A stretch of 64,000 bases of DNA from Alcaligenaceae bacterium (GCA_013416405.1 JACCET010000004.1:1-64000); one strand, 5' to 3'. Shown: positions 44,799 to 60,271, counted from the first letter of the stretch. Notes: a model not told the origin generated them from the sequence alone. Numbers and translations: made by a program.

Positions 44799-45743
44799 CT
44801 AGAGTGAGATGTGGGCACTGCCTTTCAGGCCGAGCGCCACACGAGCCTCGTCGGCTGTCGCCGTTTTCAGCGAGAGTTCATTGAGGATGCGGCTGATCTT
44901 CTGAACCTGCTCGGCGCATGAGGCGGCAAGCTTGCCCGACTCCAGGTAAAGGCTGTCTTCAAGCCCCACACGCACGTGGCCGCCCATGATCGCACCCATC
45001 GTGATCAGGGGCATTTGGTGGCGCCCTGCGCCAAGAACAGAGAACTGATAGTTCTCGCGGCCAAAGAGACGATCGGCAGTGGTGCGCATCAGCGTCAGAT
45101 TTTCGGGATCAGGCCCCATTCCGCCAAGGATGCCGAAAATCATCTGGATGAACAGCGGCCCCTTGATCAGGCCGGCGTCGACGAAGTGCGCCAGGTTGTA
45201 TAGATGCCCAAGGTCGTAGCATTCGAATTCGAACCGGGTTCCGCAGTCATCGCCAAGCACCTTCAGGATATGTTTTATATCCTTGAACGTATTGCGGAAT
45301 ATGAGATCTTCCATTCCTTCGATATAGGGCTTCTCCCAGGCGTGCTTCCATTCCTTGATTTTTTGCGCCGCAGGGTGGATCGAAAAATTCATCGACCCCA
45401 TGTTGAGCGAGCACATTTCGGGCTTGAGCTTCAGGGGATAGGCAAGGCGCTCTTCCAGAGTCATGCGCGTGCTGCCGCCGCTCGTTATATTGAGAACCAC
45501 ATCCGTCTGTTCACGGATACGCGGCACGATCATGTCGAATATAGCGGGGTCGGCCGTGGGGCGTCCATCGTTCGGATCCCGTGCATGCAGGTGTACGATG
45601 GCCGCGCCGGCGTTCGCCGCATCCACTGCATTCCGGACAATTTGATCCGGAGTCAGGGGCAGATGCTCGGACATCGAAGGAGTATGGACGGCGCCGGTAA
45701 CGGCGCAGGTGATGATGACTTTGGATGATGGGTTTGCAGCCAT
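44799..45743 (-). CDS. BKACE-family beta-keto acid cleavage enzyme
   Basis: A 314-residue TIM-barrel enzyme (DUF849, 3-keto-5-aminohexanoate cleavage family). BKACE enzymes condense a beta-keto acid with acetyl-CoA to give acetoacetate and a new CoA ester. The zinc-binding HLHARD (H51, H53) is present, as are TSGGS and SLNMGSMNFS. The ATG at 45743 starts the conserved N-terminus; a longer frame to 45983 is antisense to the next gene. The substrate cannot be read off; known ones include keto-aminohexanoate and dehydrocarnitine. It lies between a PanE-like dehydrogenase and the ABC transporter. Confidence 0.93.
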   Translation of the reverse strand: MAANPSSKVIITCAVTGAVHTPSMSEHLPLTPDQIVRNAVDAANAGAAIVHLHARDPNDGRPTADPAIFDMIVPRIREQTDVVLNITSGGSTRMTLEERLAYPLKLKPEMCSLNMGSMNFSIHPAAQKIKEWKHAWEKPYIEGMEDLIFRNTFKDIKHILKVLGDDCGTRFEFECYDLGHLYNLAHFVDAGLIKGPLFIQMIFGILGGMGPDPENLTLMRTTADRLFGRENYQFSVLGAGRHQMPLITMGAIMGGHVRVGLEDSLYLESGKLAASCAEQVQKISRILNELSLKTATADEARVALGLKGSAHISL

Positions 45744-45753
45744 TTCATATTTC

Positions 45754-46803
45754 CTAGACTTGTTGAGCTTGACCGGAGCGGGAAGCAAGTAGATCGTCGA
45801 AACGAGTGATGTTGGAGAATGTGGGAACCTGACGCCGGCTCTGCGCCTCGAGGACCAGCTCGATGACGCGGTCGTTGAAGGGGGTGGGTACGCCAAACTG
45901 TCGACCCGTATCGCGGACAACGCCGTTGATGAAGTTGATCTCGGTGTCGCGGCCTTTCTCCAGATCCTGGAGCATGCTGGCACGCAGTTGTCGATGCTGA
46001 CTCCAGATCCGTTCGATCAGTGGGGTCTGGGCAACCGCATCAGCCGACGGCGCCAGTAGAAACTGCTCGAAGTCTTCGCCTTGCATCGGCGCCATGAGGT
46101 GTCCCGCGGCATGCGCGGCACGCACCGTCTCGTCGGCGAGGAACGCGATGCAACGCAGGGCGCGCGAGTCGTCCATCACTTCCCCGAAGGTGCAGCCCAA
46201 GGCAGCGGACATACCGCTGAAAGTGGCGTTCATCAGTACTTTCGACCAGCGTACTCCCAACAGATCGGGCAAAATCTGCGTGGTTCCTACGCAAGAAAGG
46301 TAGGCTTGCACCTGGCTCAGGCGCGAACGTGTCACGCCATCGAGCTCGCCTATCTCGAAGGCAAACTTCCTGACCGCTTCTTCCCGGGTAGTCAATTGCG
46401 AGACTCCAGGCCCGATCCAGGTTGCGCCGAAGCCGACCGCACCACCAATGGTCCGTTGCGCGGAAACGAACGAGGCGACCCGTGGCTCGGGGATACCATT
46501 TTGCAGGGTGCAGACTATGCTGTCGTCATGCAGGAAGGGCAGCAGGTGCTGCAGCACGGCATCGTTGGCGGTCTGCTTGTTCAGCAGAAAGACCAAGTCG
46601 TACTGTCCTGTCATTTCACTGGGTACCAGTGCACGCACAGGAACCAGGAGATCCATTTCTCCGGTGATCCGCGCGCCCACACGATTCATCACCGCAACGT
46701 GTTCCTCATTGGCGTCGACAAGGTCAACCTGACGGCCGCCATGGGTCATCAGTGCGCCAATGATGGTTCCCAGTGAACCGGCACCAATAATTGCTGCTCT
46801 CAT
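45754..46803 (-). CDS. PanE/ApbA-like 2-dehydropantoate reductase family enzyme
   Basis: A 349-residue NAD(P)-dependent dehydrogenase. The N-terminal Rossmann motif is GAGSLGTIIGALM, and the conserved FLLNKQTAND Lys and C-terminal helical domain (SKVLMNATFSGMSAALG) follow the ketopantoate reductase fold. It is longer than PanE (about 300) and placed first in a catabolic operon, so it more likely oxidises a hydroxy acid to the keto acid that BKACE cleaves, a job done by carnitine dehydrogenase in other organisms. That role is inferred. Confidence 0.85.
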   Translation of the reverse strand: MRAAIIGAGSLGTIIGALMTHGGRQVDLVDANEEHVAVMNRVGARITGEMDLLVPVRALVPSEMTGQYDLVFLLNKQTANDAVLQHLLPFLHDDSIVCTLQNGIPEPRVASFVSAQRTIGGAVGFGATWIGPGVSQLTTREEAVRKFAFEIGELDGVTRSRLSQVQAYLSCVGTTQILPDLLGVRWSKVLMNATFSGMSAALGCTFGEVMDDSRALRCIAFLADETVRAAHAAGHLMAPMQGEDFEQFLLAPSADAVAQTPLIERIWSQHRQLRASMLQDLEKGRDTEINFINGVVRDTGRQFGVPTPFNDRVIELVLEAQSRRQVPTFSNITRFDDLLASRSGQAQQV

Positions 46804-46895
46804 TTCCTTCTCCTCTCCCCTTGTGGGCGGCCGTCCTGACGGCCGAATTCTTTAGCGCAATATTGTTCTGGAGTTTTAATACGCCGAAGTGATAA

Positions 46896-46921
46896 AATCG
46901 ATTTCATACTAATAATCGATT
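46896..46921. promoter_or_regulatory. Repeated AATCGATT, candidate GntR operator
   Basis: The palindrome AATCGATT occurs at 46896-46903 and 46914-46921, 18 bases centre to centre, in the gap between the divergent dehydrogenase operon and the GntR gene. The spacing puts both on the same face of the helix within about two turns. Confidence 0.5.
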
Positions 46922-47013
46922 TTTTACGATGAATTGTCAAGGGCCGCATTCAAAACAGGCCGTGGTAGTCTTGCCAAACGCAGCACGAACAGGAATAGAA
47001 CGAGGGTGCACAA

Positions 47014-47706
47014 GTGACGAAAACCGGTAAAAGCCTGACTGAAAGTGTTTATCTATCGCTGCGCGACGACATACTGACTTACCGTCTTAAGCCCGCGACC
47101 AAGCTGAACATTGCATCCATGGCCAAAGATCGGGGTGTCAGCCTCAGCGCGGTGCGTGAAGCGCTGGCCCGCCTGAGCTCAGACGGATTCGTCGTCACTG
47201 AACCGCAACGGGGCTTTCGAGTGGCGTCAGTGTCGCTTGCCGACCTGCTCGATCTCACCGAGCGGCGAGTCGCAATTGAAGGGCAGTGCCTGCTACGGTC
47301 GATCCAGAACGGCGATTTGGCCTGGGAAGGACGCGTGCTGGCCAGTCTCCACGAGCTGAGCCGCACCCGTGTATACCTTGAGAACGAATTCAATCCAGCA
47401 TGGATAAATACACACGTGCGCTTTCACGCCACGCTCGTCGAAGCATGCGACAGCCCTTGGCTGATGCGCATTCGAGAGCTGCTGTTCATCCATTCGGAAC
47501 GCTACCGTGTGCTGTCCATTCACCTAGACCGCCCCCACCTGGATTCCGAACACCACAATATCGCGGAGGCTGCGATTACACGAGACACGGAGCGTGCCGT
47601 TGCACTGCTGACGGATCACGTGAAATTGACGGCTCAGATCATTCTGGAAAACGAAGCAAATGAGCAAGAGTCGCCCTTTCTTGCCCACCCGCCGCAAAGC
47701 ACTTGA
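47014..47706 (+). CDS. GntR/FCD-family regulator of the BKACE-ABC operon
   Basis: A 230-residue transcription factor. The N-terminal winged helix (residues 8-72, SLSAVREALARLSSDGFVV) is followed by an all-helical FCD ligand domain with the metal-site residues typical of the group (FHATLVEACDS, SEHHNIAEA). The start is GTG, with GAGGG about ten bases upstream. It reads divergently from the PanE-like/BKACE/liv operon and is the obvious candidate regulator, with the operon's substrate as effector. Confidence 0.9.
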   Translation: MTKTGKSLTESVYLSLRDDILTYRLKPATKLNIASMAKDRGVSLSAVREALARLSSDGFVVTEPQRGFRVASVSLADLLDLTERRVAIEGQCLLRSIQNGDLAWEGRVLASLHELSRTRVYLENEFNPAWINTHVRFHATLVEACDSPWLMRIRELLFIHSERYRVLSIHLDRPHLDSEHHNIAEAAITRDTERAVALLTDHVKLTAQIILENEANEQESPFLAHPPQST

Positions 47707-47744
47707 TCGCGTCACCGCCTGCCGTTAAAGCAAGAGTCCGGCGG

Positions 47745-48533
47745 TCAGCCACCCATGGGATGTATGCCGCCATCCATGGTCAGCAGTGCGGCAGTCACGT
47801 AGCTGGCACGGGCAGACGCAAGGTATAGCGCAGCGTCCGCCACTTCCTCGGGCTTGGCCAAACGGCCCAGCGGTATGCTTTTTTCTTTGGCTTTCAGCAC
47901 TTCATCCGTCGACATTCCGGTAATTTCGGACTCAGCTTCCAGCGAGCCTTGCACGCGCTCGGTAAGGGTTGCGCCAGGGTTGATTGCATTGATACGCAGG
48001 CCCTTGTTGCCCCAGGCATTGGCCAGGCCGGCCGAGGCGAGCATCAACGCTGCATTGGCCGAGCCACCGGGCAAATGAAAGGGGCTGGCCATTTTGCCGC
48101 CCGCACCTATGATGTTGACGATGGCCCCATGGCCGCGCGGCACCATTTGCTTGATGACGGCATCCATGGCGTTGATATAAGGAAAATACTTGGCATCCAT
48201 GGCATCGCGCCAAGCCTGTGGGGTCAGTGTCGCCGGAAGATGGCGCTTGGCCGCCCCCGCGGAATTCACCAGCACGGCAATCGGTCCAACCTGGTCTTCC
48301 ACTATATCGACCAATTGCTGAGCTGCCTGCGCATCGCTCAGATTCGCAGCGTAGGTATGGACCGCGTATCCGGCCTGCTCGAGTTCGGCCCGGGCAGCGG
48401 CAAGGTTATCTGCGCTGCGCGAGGCTATGGCCACTTTCGCTCCTTCGCGGGCAAAGGCATGCGCGCATGCCAGCCCTATGCCTTTGCTGCCACCGGTTAT
48501 CAGTACGACTTTACCGCCAAGCTCCAGATCCAT
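47745..48533 (-). CDS. SDR-fold protein lacking the catalytic Tyr and Lys
   Basis: A 262-residue short-chain dehydrogenase/reductase homologue. The cofactor motif TGGSKGIG, the NSAG stretch and the PGATLT region are intact. Where classical SDRs have Ser...Tyr-x3-Lys, this protein has NIIGAGGKMASPFHLPGGSANAAL, so Ser, Tyr and Lys are all replaced. It may bind NAD(P) without the usual chemistry or use other residues. The rest of the fold is whole, so it is not a random wreck. It follows serS by 44 bases on the same strand and converges with the GntR gene. Confidence 0.85.
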   Translation of the reverse strand: MDLELGGKVVLITGGSKGIGLACAHAFAREGAKVAIASRSADNLAAARAELEQAGYAVHTYAANLSDAQAAQQLVDIVEDQVGPIAVLVNSAGAAKRHLPATLTPQAWRDAMDAKYFPYINAMDAVIKQMVPRGHGAIVNIIGAGGKMASPFHLPGGSANAALMLASAGLANAWGNKGLRINAINPGATLTERVQGSLEAESEITGMSTDEVLKAKEKSIPLGRLAKPEEVADAALYLASARASYVTAALLTMDGGIHPMGG

Positions 48534-48577
48534 GCCTATGCCTTTTTTGTTTTCGGTTTACCACTGCCGGCAGGGGC

Positions 48578-49963
<1,386 letters not shown>

Positions 49964-51295
49964 TTAGCCCTTGTCGTGTTGCTTGTCGAGCTCTCGCAGG
50001 AAGGCGAGCTTCTCGGAGATTTTACCCTCTAGCCCGCGATCGCTGGGCCGGTAGAAACGTGCCTTCAGGCCGTCGGGGAAATATTGCTCGCCCGCCGCGT
50101 AGCCATGCGGCTCGTCGTGCGCGTAGCGGTAGGCATGCCCATGGCCCAGCGCCTTCATCAGCTTGGTCGGCGCATTGCGCAAATGGGCCGGAACAGGCGC
50201 ACTGCCATTTTCTTCGGCATAGCGCCTGGCCTGCTTGTAAGCGTTATAGACCGCATTGGATTTGGCGGCGCAGGCCAGGTAAACCACCGCCTGGGCCAGG
50301 GCCAGTTCGCCTTCGGGCGAACCCAGACGCTCGTAGATGTCCGCACCGTTCAAGGCCAGTTCCGTTGCCCGTGGATCCGCCAGGCCTATGTCCTCGATGG
50401 CCATGCGCACAATGCGGCGCGACAAATACCTGGGGTCGGCGCCCCCATCCAGCATACGCGCAAACCAATACAAGGCAGCATCCGGGTCTGAACCACGAAC
50501 AGCCTTGTGCAAGGCGCTGATCTGATCATAAAAGGCATCGCCGCCCTTGTCGAAGCGGCGCAGATCCTGTGACAGCGATGTTTCCAGCCAATCGCTGTCG
50601 ACCAATGTGCGCCCTGCCCCGCGCGCCGATTCGGCCACGACCTCGATGGCGTTGATGACCCTGCGTGCATCGCCGTCTGCCCAGCGGGCTAGCTTCTCGC
50701 GCGCAACCGGATCGAACTCCAGCGGTTCGCCATCGTGATTCAGGATCAGCATGGCGCGCTCTATCAGCTGCTGCAGCTCTTCCAGAGCCAACGACTGCAG
50801 CACATAAACGCGCGCCCGCGAGAGCAAGGCCGAATTGACTTCAAAGGAAGGGTTTTCTGTGGTGGCGCCGATAAAGGTGAACAGGCCGCTTTCCACATAA
50901 GGCAGAAAGGCATCTTGCTGTGCCTTGTTGAAGCGATGCACTTCATCGACGAATAATATGGTGCGTCGGCCCTGCCCTTGCGCGACCTGGGCCGCCACGA
51001 CCGCCTCGCGTATGTCCTTGACACCGCCCAGCACCGCTGAAATGGCCAAAAACTGGGCATCGAAGCCGTCGGCCATGAGACGGGCAAGCGTGGTCTTGCC
51101 CACGCCTGGCGGCCCCCAGAAGATCATGGAATGTGGCCGCCCCGAATCGAACGCCACTTTCAAAGGCTTGCCGGGTTCCAATAAATGCGCCTGCCCCACC
51201 ACATCGGCCAGGGTTTTGGGGCGCATGCGTTCGGCCAGGGGCGCATGCGCATAGGTGCCGGACGCGTTTGAAAAAAGATCGGACGTTGCCATCAA
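49964..51295 (-). CDS. rarA: RarA/MgsA replication-associated recombination ATPase
   Basis: A 443-residue AAA+ protein related to clamp-loader subunits. Walker A is GPPGVGKTT, Walker B FVDEVHRF, and the C-terminal tetramerisation region contains LYWFARMLDGGADPRYLSRR. RarA acts at stalled replication forks. A tandem Met start leaves 51295 or 51292. It lies between lolA and serS as in related genomes. Confidence 0.95.
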   Translation of the reverse strand: MMATSDLFSNASGTYAHAPLAERMRPKTLADVVGQAHLLEPGKPLKVAFDSGRPHSMIFWGPPGVGKTTLARLMADGFDAQFLAISAVLGGVKDIREAVVAAQVAQGQGRRTILFVDEVHRFNKAQQDAFLPYVESGLFTFIGATTENPSFEVNSALLSRARVYVLQSLALEELQQLIERAMLILNHDGEPLEFDPVAREKLARWADGDARRVINAIEVVAESARGAGRTLVDSDWLETSLSQDLRRFDKGGDAFYDQISALHKAVRGSDPDAALYWFARMLDGGADPRYLSRRIVRMAIEDIGLADPRATELALNGADIYERLGSPEGELALAQAVVYLACAAKSNAVYNAYKQARRYAEENGSAPVPAHLRNAPTKLMKALGHGHAYRYAHDEPHGYAAGEQYFPDGLKARFYRPSDRGLEGKISEKLAFLRELDKQHDKG

Positions 51296-51298
51296 GGC

Positions 51299-51917
51299 CT
51301 ACTGCATCTTGACGACATCAACACCGGCAGGTGGCGTGAAGTTGAACTCATCGGCACCCAACTCGGGATTGGAAACAATATTGCTTAAGTCTATGCGTGT
51401 GGTCTGGCCGAAGGAATCCAGCAGTTCGAGTCTGGCCGGCATGGAGTTCTTAAAGCCTATGTCGACGTGGGTAAAGCCCGCGGATCCGCCTCGGGGCAGA
51501 GCCCGCAGCCAGTCGAACCCGTCTTTGGAAGGCAGGCTGGAAATGGTGAATGTTTCGGCCAGTGAGCCCGAGCCAAACAGTATGGCGGCCGGAGACGTAC
51601 CTATGGACTGATCCACGCCACGTTCAGTGACCTGCGCCAGGTCGGGATCGTATTGATAGACCTGTTTGCCATTCGAAATGATCAACTGCTCGTAGGGCTT
51701 TTCGACGGCCCACTTGAACTTTCCCGGCCGCTTGAACGAGAACTTGCCCGACTGGGGCGATTTACCCTGCTGATCCAGCCTTTGCTGGGTAAATTCGCCT
51801 GTGGCTGCCTGAACCTTGGCAATGAACTGCTCGAGTTGATCGGGTGCCTGGGTGGACCAGGCCATCACGGGAGCAAGCGCCATGACCAGCGCTGACGCAA
51901 ACTGTCTGAAACCAGAT

Positions 51918-51928
<11 letters not shown>
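51299..51928 (-). CDS. lolA: Outer-membrane lipoprotein carrier protein LolA
   Basis: A 209-residue periplasmic chaperone that carries lipoproteins from LolCDE to LolB. The signal peptide runs to about residue 24, then [18 protein letters not shown] and the open beta-barrel segments [23 protein letters not shown] typical of the family. The ATG at 51928 overlaps the ftsK stop by 11 bases; the longer frame is not needed. Confidence 0.94.
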
Positions 51929-55982
<4,054 letters not shown>

Positions 55983-56008
55983 TTGCTGCCGGTAGGGCCG
56001 GAAATGAC

Positions 56009-56037
56009 AAAAGCCGACGATTGTGTCGTCGGCTTTT
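56009..56037 (+). terminator. Terminator after trxB-smr
   Basis: The perfect stem AAAAGCCGACGA / TCGTCGGCTTTT with a TTGTG loop stands 27 bases past the Smr stop. Confidence 0.85.
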
Positions 56038-56210
56038 GTACGTTTTTATTTTTTATGGGACCTGCTACTTTTTTATATACCGATTTATCGGCTTTGCCCA
56101 TGCAGGGCTTGTCTCCTCACCTGCATGAACGGAATTGTGCACCATAACCGCACACATAACACTTAGGGAATGCACTAAGTTAATGCTTATTTAATCCAAC
56201 TGAGACATTG

Positions 56211-57305
56211 ATGTGCATCGATAGCGATCAATACCAAGCAATATTTCTGGGCGACCTGCCATTGCTGGACGTACGCGCACCGGTCGAATTCAACAAAGGC
56301 GCCTTCCCCAGGGCTCGCAACCTGCCCTTGATGAATGATGATGAGCGACACCAGGTGGGCATCCTTTATAAACAAAAGGGCCAGCAGGCAGCGGTAGCTC
56401 TGGGGCACCGGCTCGTTTCCGGCAGTCTCAAGGCCGAGCGCATCGCCGCCTGGGAGGCTTTTGCACGTACACACCCTGATGGCTATATGTATTGCTTTAG
56501 GGGCGGCCTGCGTTCACAAACGGGCCAGCAATGGCTGAAAAACGAAACCGGCCTGCACTATCCTCTTGTTCGAGGCGGCTACAAGGCGATGCGCTCCTTC
56601 CTGATCGAGACGCGCACGACCGCCGTGGCCGAATGCTGCTTCATCGTTATTGGCGGCCTGACCGGCAGCGGCAAGACAGAACTGCTGACGCAACTGGACA
56701 ATGCCATAGATCTGGAGGGCCATGCCCATCATCGCGGCTCAAGCTTCGGCAGGCGCCCCACACCCCAACCTGCACAGATCAACTTCGAAAATACACTGGG
56801 CATTGATTTCCTGAAAAAGCGAAACCTGGGTCATCGGTTTTTTGTCCTGGAGGATGAAGGACGCATGATAGGTCACTGCTCCCTGCCGCTGGAGCTGCGG
56901 CAAACCTTGCAACAGTCACCGCTGGTATGGCTGGAAGACAGCCTGGCCAACCGCGCCGAGCGCATTCTGAAGGAATATGTAGTCGATCTATGTGCCGAAT
57001 TTACTGCCATTTACGGCCATGAACAGGGCGGAGCCCACTTTGCCGCGCAACTGCAGCTGAGCCTGCGCAATATCACCAGGCGCCTGGGCATGGACCGCTA
57101 CCAACGCCTGGCCGCCATCATGGATCAAGCCCTGGCCGAGCAACAGCGCAGCGGATCGGTGCATGGTCACCGAGGCTGGATTGAAACCCTGCTGGGCGAA
57201 TACTATGACCCCATGTATGCACACCAGCGCAAAAGCAGCATAGAACGAACAGTGTTCAGCGGTGACCGGCTGGCGGTGTTGGAATACCTGCGGGCGCAGG
57301 GCTAA
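56211..57305 (+). CDS. mnmH: tRNA 2-selenouridine synthase
   Basis: A 364-residue enzyme that replaces the sulfur of 2-thiouridine at tRNA wobble position 34 with selenium. The N-terminal rhodanese domain has the catalytic C95 in [10 protein letters not shown]; the P-loop domain begins with [10 protein letters not shown] (about residues 149-158). The ATG at 56211 is taken; a TTG one codon earlier is the frame's first start. It implies a selenophosphate supply (selD) elsewhere. A nearby ACTTAG..CTAAGT dyad (56161-56180) could be regulatory. Confidence 0.93.
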   Translation: MCIDSDQYQAIFLGDLPLLDVRAPVEFNKGAFPRARNLPLMNDDERHQVGILYKQKGQQAAVALGHRLVSGSLKAERIAAWEAFARTHPDGYMYCFRGGLRSQTGQQWLKNETGLHYPLVRGGYKAMRSFLIETRTTAVAECCFIVIGGLTGSGKTELLTQLDNAIDLEGHAHHRGSSFGRRPTPQPAQINFENTLGIDFLKKRNLGHRFFVLEDEGRMIGHCSLPLELRQTLQQSPLVWLEDSLANRAERILKEYVVDLCAEFTAIYGHEQGGAHFAAQLQLSLRNITRRLGMDRYQRLAAIMDQALAEQQRSGSVHGHRGWIETLLGEYYDPMYAHQRKSSIERTVFSGDRLAVLEYLRAQG

Positions 57306-57361
57306 ATAAAAAATCACACTGCCACCCATGCCGCACTGCCCGATCACCACTCCAGGGGCGG

Positions 57362-58861
57362 CTAGGCCTCGCTCATTCCAGCTGCCGGTTCGGGTGCGCC
57401 GCCTGCACGAACCTTTTCCTCGATGCGTCTGCCCACCTCGGGATCTATGCTCTTCCAGTACTCGAAGGCACGTTCCAGCACCGGGCTGCGCACACCCCCC
57501 AGCAGACTGCCGGCGACAGTCTCGACAAGCTGGCTGCGTTGCTCGTCGTTATACACCTCGCGTACCAGTGTACCGGGCTGGCCGAAATCGTCGTCCCCGG
57601 CGTGTAGCGTGTAGGCGCTGCGCACCATATCTCCGTCCATTTCCCAGCCGTCCTCTGCTTTACCCGTAGTGTCGGCCCAACTGCGATCCTGAGAGTTCGG
57701 TGCATAAACGGCTTGGTTGCCACTGTGCTCGTACGTCATTTGCCCGTCGAACATATAGGTGTTGACCGGCACCTTAGGCTTGTTCACCGGCAACTGATGA
57801 AAATTGGTGCCGATACGATTGCGCTGCGCATCGGCATAGGCAAAGGCGCGACCCAACAACATTTTGTCGGGAGATAGCCCGATTCCCGGCACGGTGTTGC
57901 CCGGCGAAAACGCAGCCTGTTCGATTTCGGCAAAGAAGTTTTCAGGATTGCGATTAAGCGTCATAGTGCCCACTTCAATCAGGGGATAGTCTTTGTGCGA
58001 CCAGGTCTTCGTGAGGTCAAAAGGATTGAAACGATACGCCTTGGCCTCTTCATACGGCATCACCTGCACCGACAGCGTCCAGCTGGGATGTTCACCTTTT
58101 GCAATTGCTTCGAAGAGATCCCTGCGGTGATAGTCGGCATCGGCCCCGGCCATATCCTTGGCCTGGTCATTGCTGAAATCTTGCAAGCCTTGGCGGGTAT
58201 GAAAATGATACTTGACCCAGAATTTGTCGCCCGCTGCATTGACCCACATATAGGTGTGCGAGCCATAGCCGTTCATATGACGCCAGGTTTTCGGCAGTCC
58301 ACGATTGCCCATCAGATAGGCAACCTGGTGCGCGGACTCGGGATTGTTCGTCCAGAAATCCCACTGCATGTGGTTATTGCGCAGGCCCGAATCAGGCAAA
58401 CGTTTCTGGCTGCGAATGAAATGTGGAAACTTCATAGGATCACGCACGAAGAATATCGGCGTATTGTTGCCGACCAGATCGTAGTTGCCTTCTTCGGTGT
58501 AGAACTTGAGCGAGAAGCCGCGCACGTCGCGCCAGGTATCGGGGCTGCCCGCCTCGCCCGCCACGGTTGAAAAACGCGCCAGCATTTCGGTCTTACAGCC
58601 CTGCTGAAACAGGGCTGCCTTGGTATAGGCAGAGACGTCCGAGGTAATTTCAAGCACGCCAAATGCCCCCGCCCCTTTGGCATGCGGTTGGCGCTCGGGC
58701 ACTTTCTCGCGGTTGAAGTGCGCCATCTGCTCCAGAAAGTGAACATCATGAAGCAAAATAGGCCCGTTGGGGCCTGCCGTAAGGGAATTGCGATCGCTGG
58801 GCGCGGGGGCTCCCGCACCGGTTGTTGAACCATCAACAGCGCCATTCTTCGATTCAGTCAT
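57362..58861 (-). CDS. katA: Monofunctional haem catalase
   Basis: A 499-residue clade 3-type small-subunit catalase. The distal His is H60 ([13 protein letters not shown]), the distal Asn lies in [14 protein letters not shown], and the proximal Tyr is in [16 protein letters not shown]. The last motif differs slightly from the common RLFSYxDTQxHR but keeps the Tyr and Arg. No signal peptide is seen, so it is cytoplasmic. No regulator adjoins it; OxyR or iron control is likely but no site was fixed. Confidence 0.95.
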   Translation of the reverse strand: MTESKNGAVDGSTTGAGAPAPSDRNSLTAGPNGPILLHDVHFLEQMAHFNREKVPERQPHAKGAGAFGVLEITSDVSAYTKAALFQQGCKTEMLARFSTVAGEAGSPDTWRDVRGFSLKFYTEEGNYDLVGNNTPIFFVRDPMKFPHFIRSQKRLPDSGLRNNHMQWDFWTNNPESAHQVAYLMGNRGLPKTWRHMNGYGSHTYMWVNAAGDKFWVKYHFHTRQGLQDFSNDQAKDMAGADADYHRRDLFEAIAKGEHPSWTLSVQVMPYEEAKAYRFNPFDLTKTWSHKDYPLIEVGTMTLNRNPENFFAEIEQAAFSPGNTVPGIGLSPDKMLLGRAFAYADAQRNRIGTNFHQLPVNKPKVPVNTYMFDGQMTYEHSGNQAVYAPNSQDRSWADTTGKAEDGWEMDGDMVRSAYTLHAGDDDFGQPGTLVREVYNDEQRSQLVETVAGSLLGGVRSPVLERAFEYWKSIDPEVGRRIEEKVRAGGAPEPAAGMSEA

Positions 58862-59047
58862 TGCCGTGCACTCCTGTCCAGATTAATTGAAAACCATCAG
58901 CCGCGGACGGCTGAATAAAGATCAATATACACGGAGCACTTTACTATTAATACACGGCAGGACAAAGACGGAAAAGCTGCAATACCTGAATAGGTCGGAA
59001 CCTCAGGAAATACGGTGCATTACTTCCTGTGCCCACACTGGTTAAAG

Positions 59048-60271
59048 CTACTGGTGTTTTGCAGGCAGGTCTATTTTCAAGAGCCGCTCTTTGGAGCCGG
59101 CCAGGAAATCTCCGGTGGAAGACCGGGCACTGTACACGTCTTTGAGTCCAACATACAGACGGCGTTCAACGATGTCCAATGCCATCTCGTTGGGCAGGCC
59201 GCCCACATTGAACGTACGTTTCACTTTATACGACTGGCCGTCGATGACGCTGATCGTGCCGACACGGAAATTGCTGACGTAGGCTTCGTTCAGTTCCGGG
59301 TTGTAGGTAACGCTGATGCTGCCCGTTCCTGTTCGCACAAAGGCCTTTTGCTTGCCACTATCCAGGTCAAACACGTAAATCCCATCGTCGCCGCCCTCGG
59401 AACGGAAGATGTTCTGCGCGGCGAAGATACGGCGATGCTCGTTATCGATGGCAAGACTCAGGATATTGCCCGGCTTGGGATCGGCACCCTGCAGCATCAG
59501 CGACCGGCTTACGCGGCGCGTGGCAGGATCAATGACATTGACGTAGGTGCCAGATGTATAGATGAGATTCTTTTCTTCGTCATAGGTCAGCCCATAACCC
59601 GTGCTGGGAAAGGCACCCTCGACTTCGTCCTGCAACGTTAACGAATCCGCATTCACGACCAGAAGCTTATAGTCACGTTCGCCTTCCTCGCCGGATTGAC
59701 GTGTGGCGCTGTGGCCAACGAACAATTCGTTGGTGGCCGGCACAAACACCATATGGCGCAGGCCTTCAAAACCTTTAAAATCCGCCGGCTGCGTAGTCAG
59801 GCGTGTGCTGGTGGCTTCGAGCTTCCCCGTGGCGATGTCAATTCGACTGATGCGGATGGCGTTGTTCTTTCCATGCGTGACGAACAGCTTGCCATGGGTT
59901 CGATCCTGGGCCAGGGCAAAGGCTTGCTGCGGTACCGACAGGCGCCAGCGCTTTTCCAACGTATCGGCATCAAAGGCATACACATAGCCCAGGTCTTCCT
60001 TGGCCTGGACGCGATTGATCACTGCGGTCATGACCAGCTTATGGGCATGGTTGTACTGCACCTCATACAGACCTTCCTGGGCGTCATCCAGATAGTTGAT
60101 CTGCAGTGCGTAGTCAGCCTCCGTGGCCGTCGGCTTGCTGGCCTGGGCGGGCGCCTGCACCAGAACCAGCGCCATAAGGGCGGCATAAAGCACCGGACGG
60201 CATATCTGGCTTGCGCGATGCCGGGCGGCAGGGAAAAGTTGATGCATGATGGTGTGAGTCCGGTTATTCAT
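59048..60271 (-). CDS. YncE-like periplasmic beta-propeller protein
   Basis: A 407-residue exported protein. The signal peptide ends near AQAS (about residue 45, with a long n-region), then YVTN-type seven-bladed propeller repeats follow (for example NELFVGHSATR, NEAYVSNFRVGTISVIDG and KVKRTFNVGGLPNEMALD). E. coli YncE has this form, binds DNA in vitro and neighbours the TonB receptor gene yncD. Here the ATG shares its A with the TAA stop of the receptor, so the two are translationally coupled and probably act on the same ligand. Confidence 0.87.
   Translation of the reverse strand: MNNRTHTIMHQLFPAARHRASQICRPVLYAALMALVLVQAPAQASKPTATEADYALQINYLDDAQEGLYEVQYNHAHKLVMTAVINRVQAKEDLGYVYAFDADTLEKRWRLSVPQQAFALAQDRTHGKLFVTHGKNNAIRISRIDIATGKLEATSTRLTTQPADFKGFEGLRHMVFVPATNELFVGHSATRQSGEEGERDYKLLVVNADSLTLQDEVEGAFPSTGYGLTYDEEKNLIYTSGTYVNVIDPATRRVSRSLMLQGADPKPGNILSLAIDNEHRRIFAAQNIFRSEGGDDGIYVFDLDSGKQKAFVRTGTGSISVTYNPELNEAYVSNFRVGTISVIDGQSYKVKRTFNVGGLPNEMALDIVERRLYVGLKDVYSARSSTGDFLAGSKERLLKIDLPAKHQ

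Noticed and set aside
56161-56180. ACTTAG..CTAAGT inverted repeat before mnmH as a riboswitch or operator
   Set aside because: The arms are only six bases and no conserved element or downstream logic supports a specific role.
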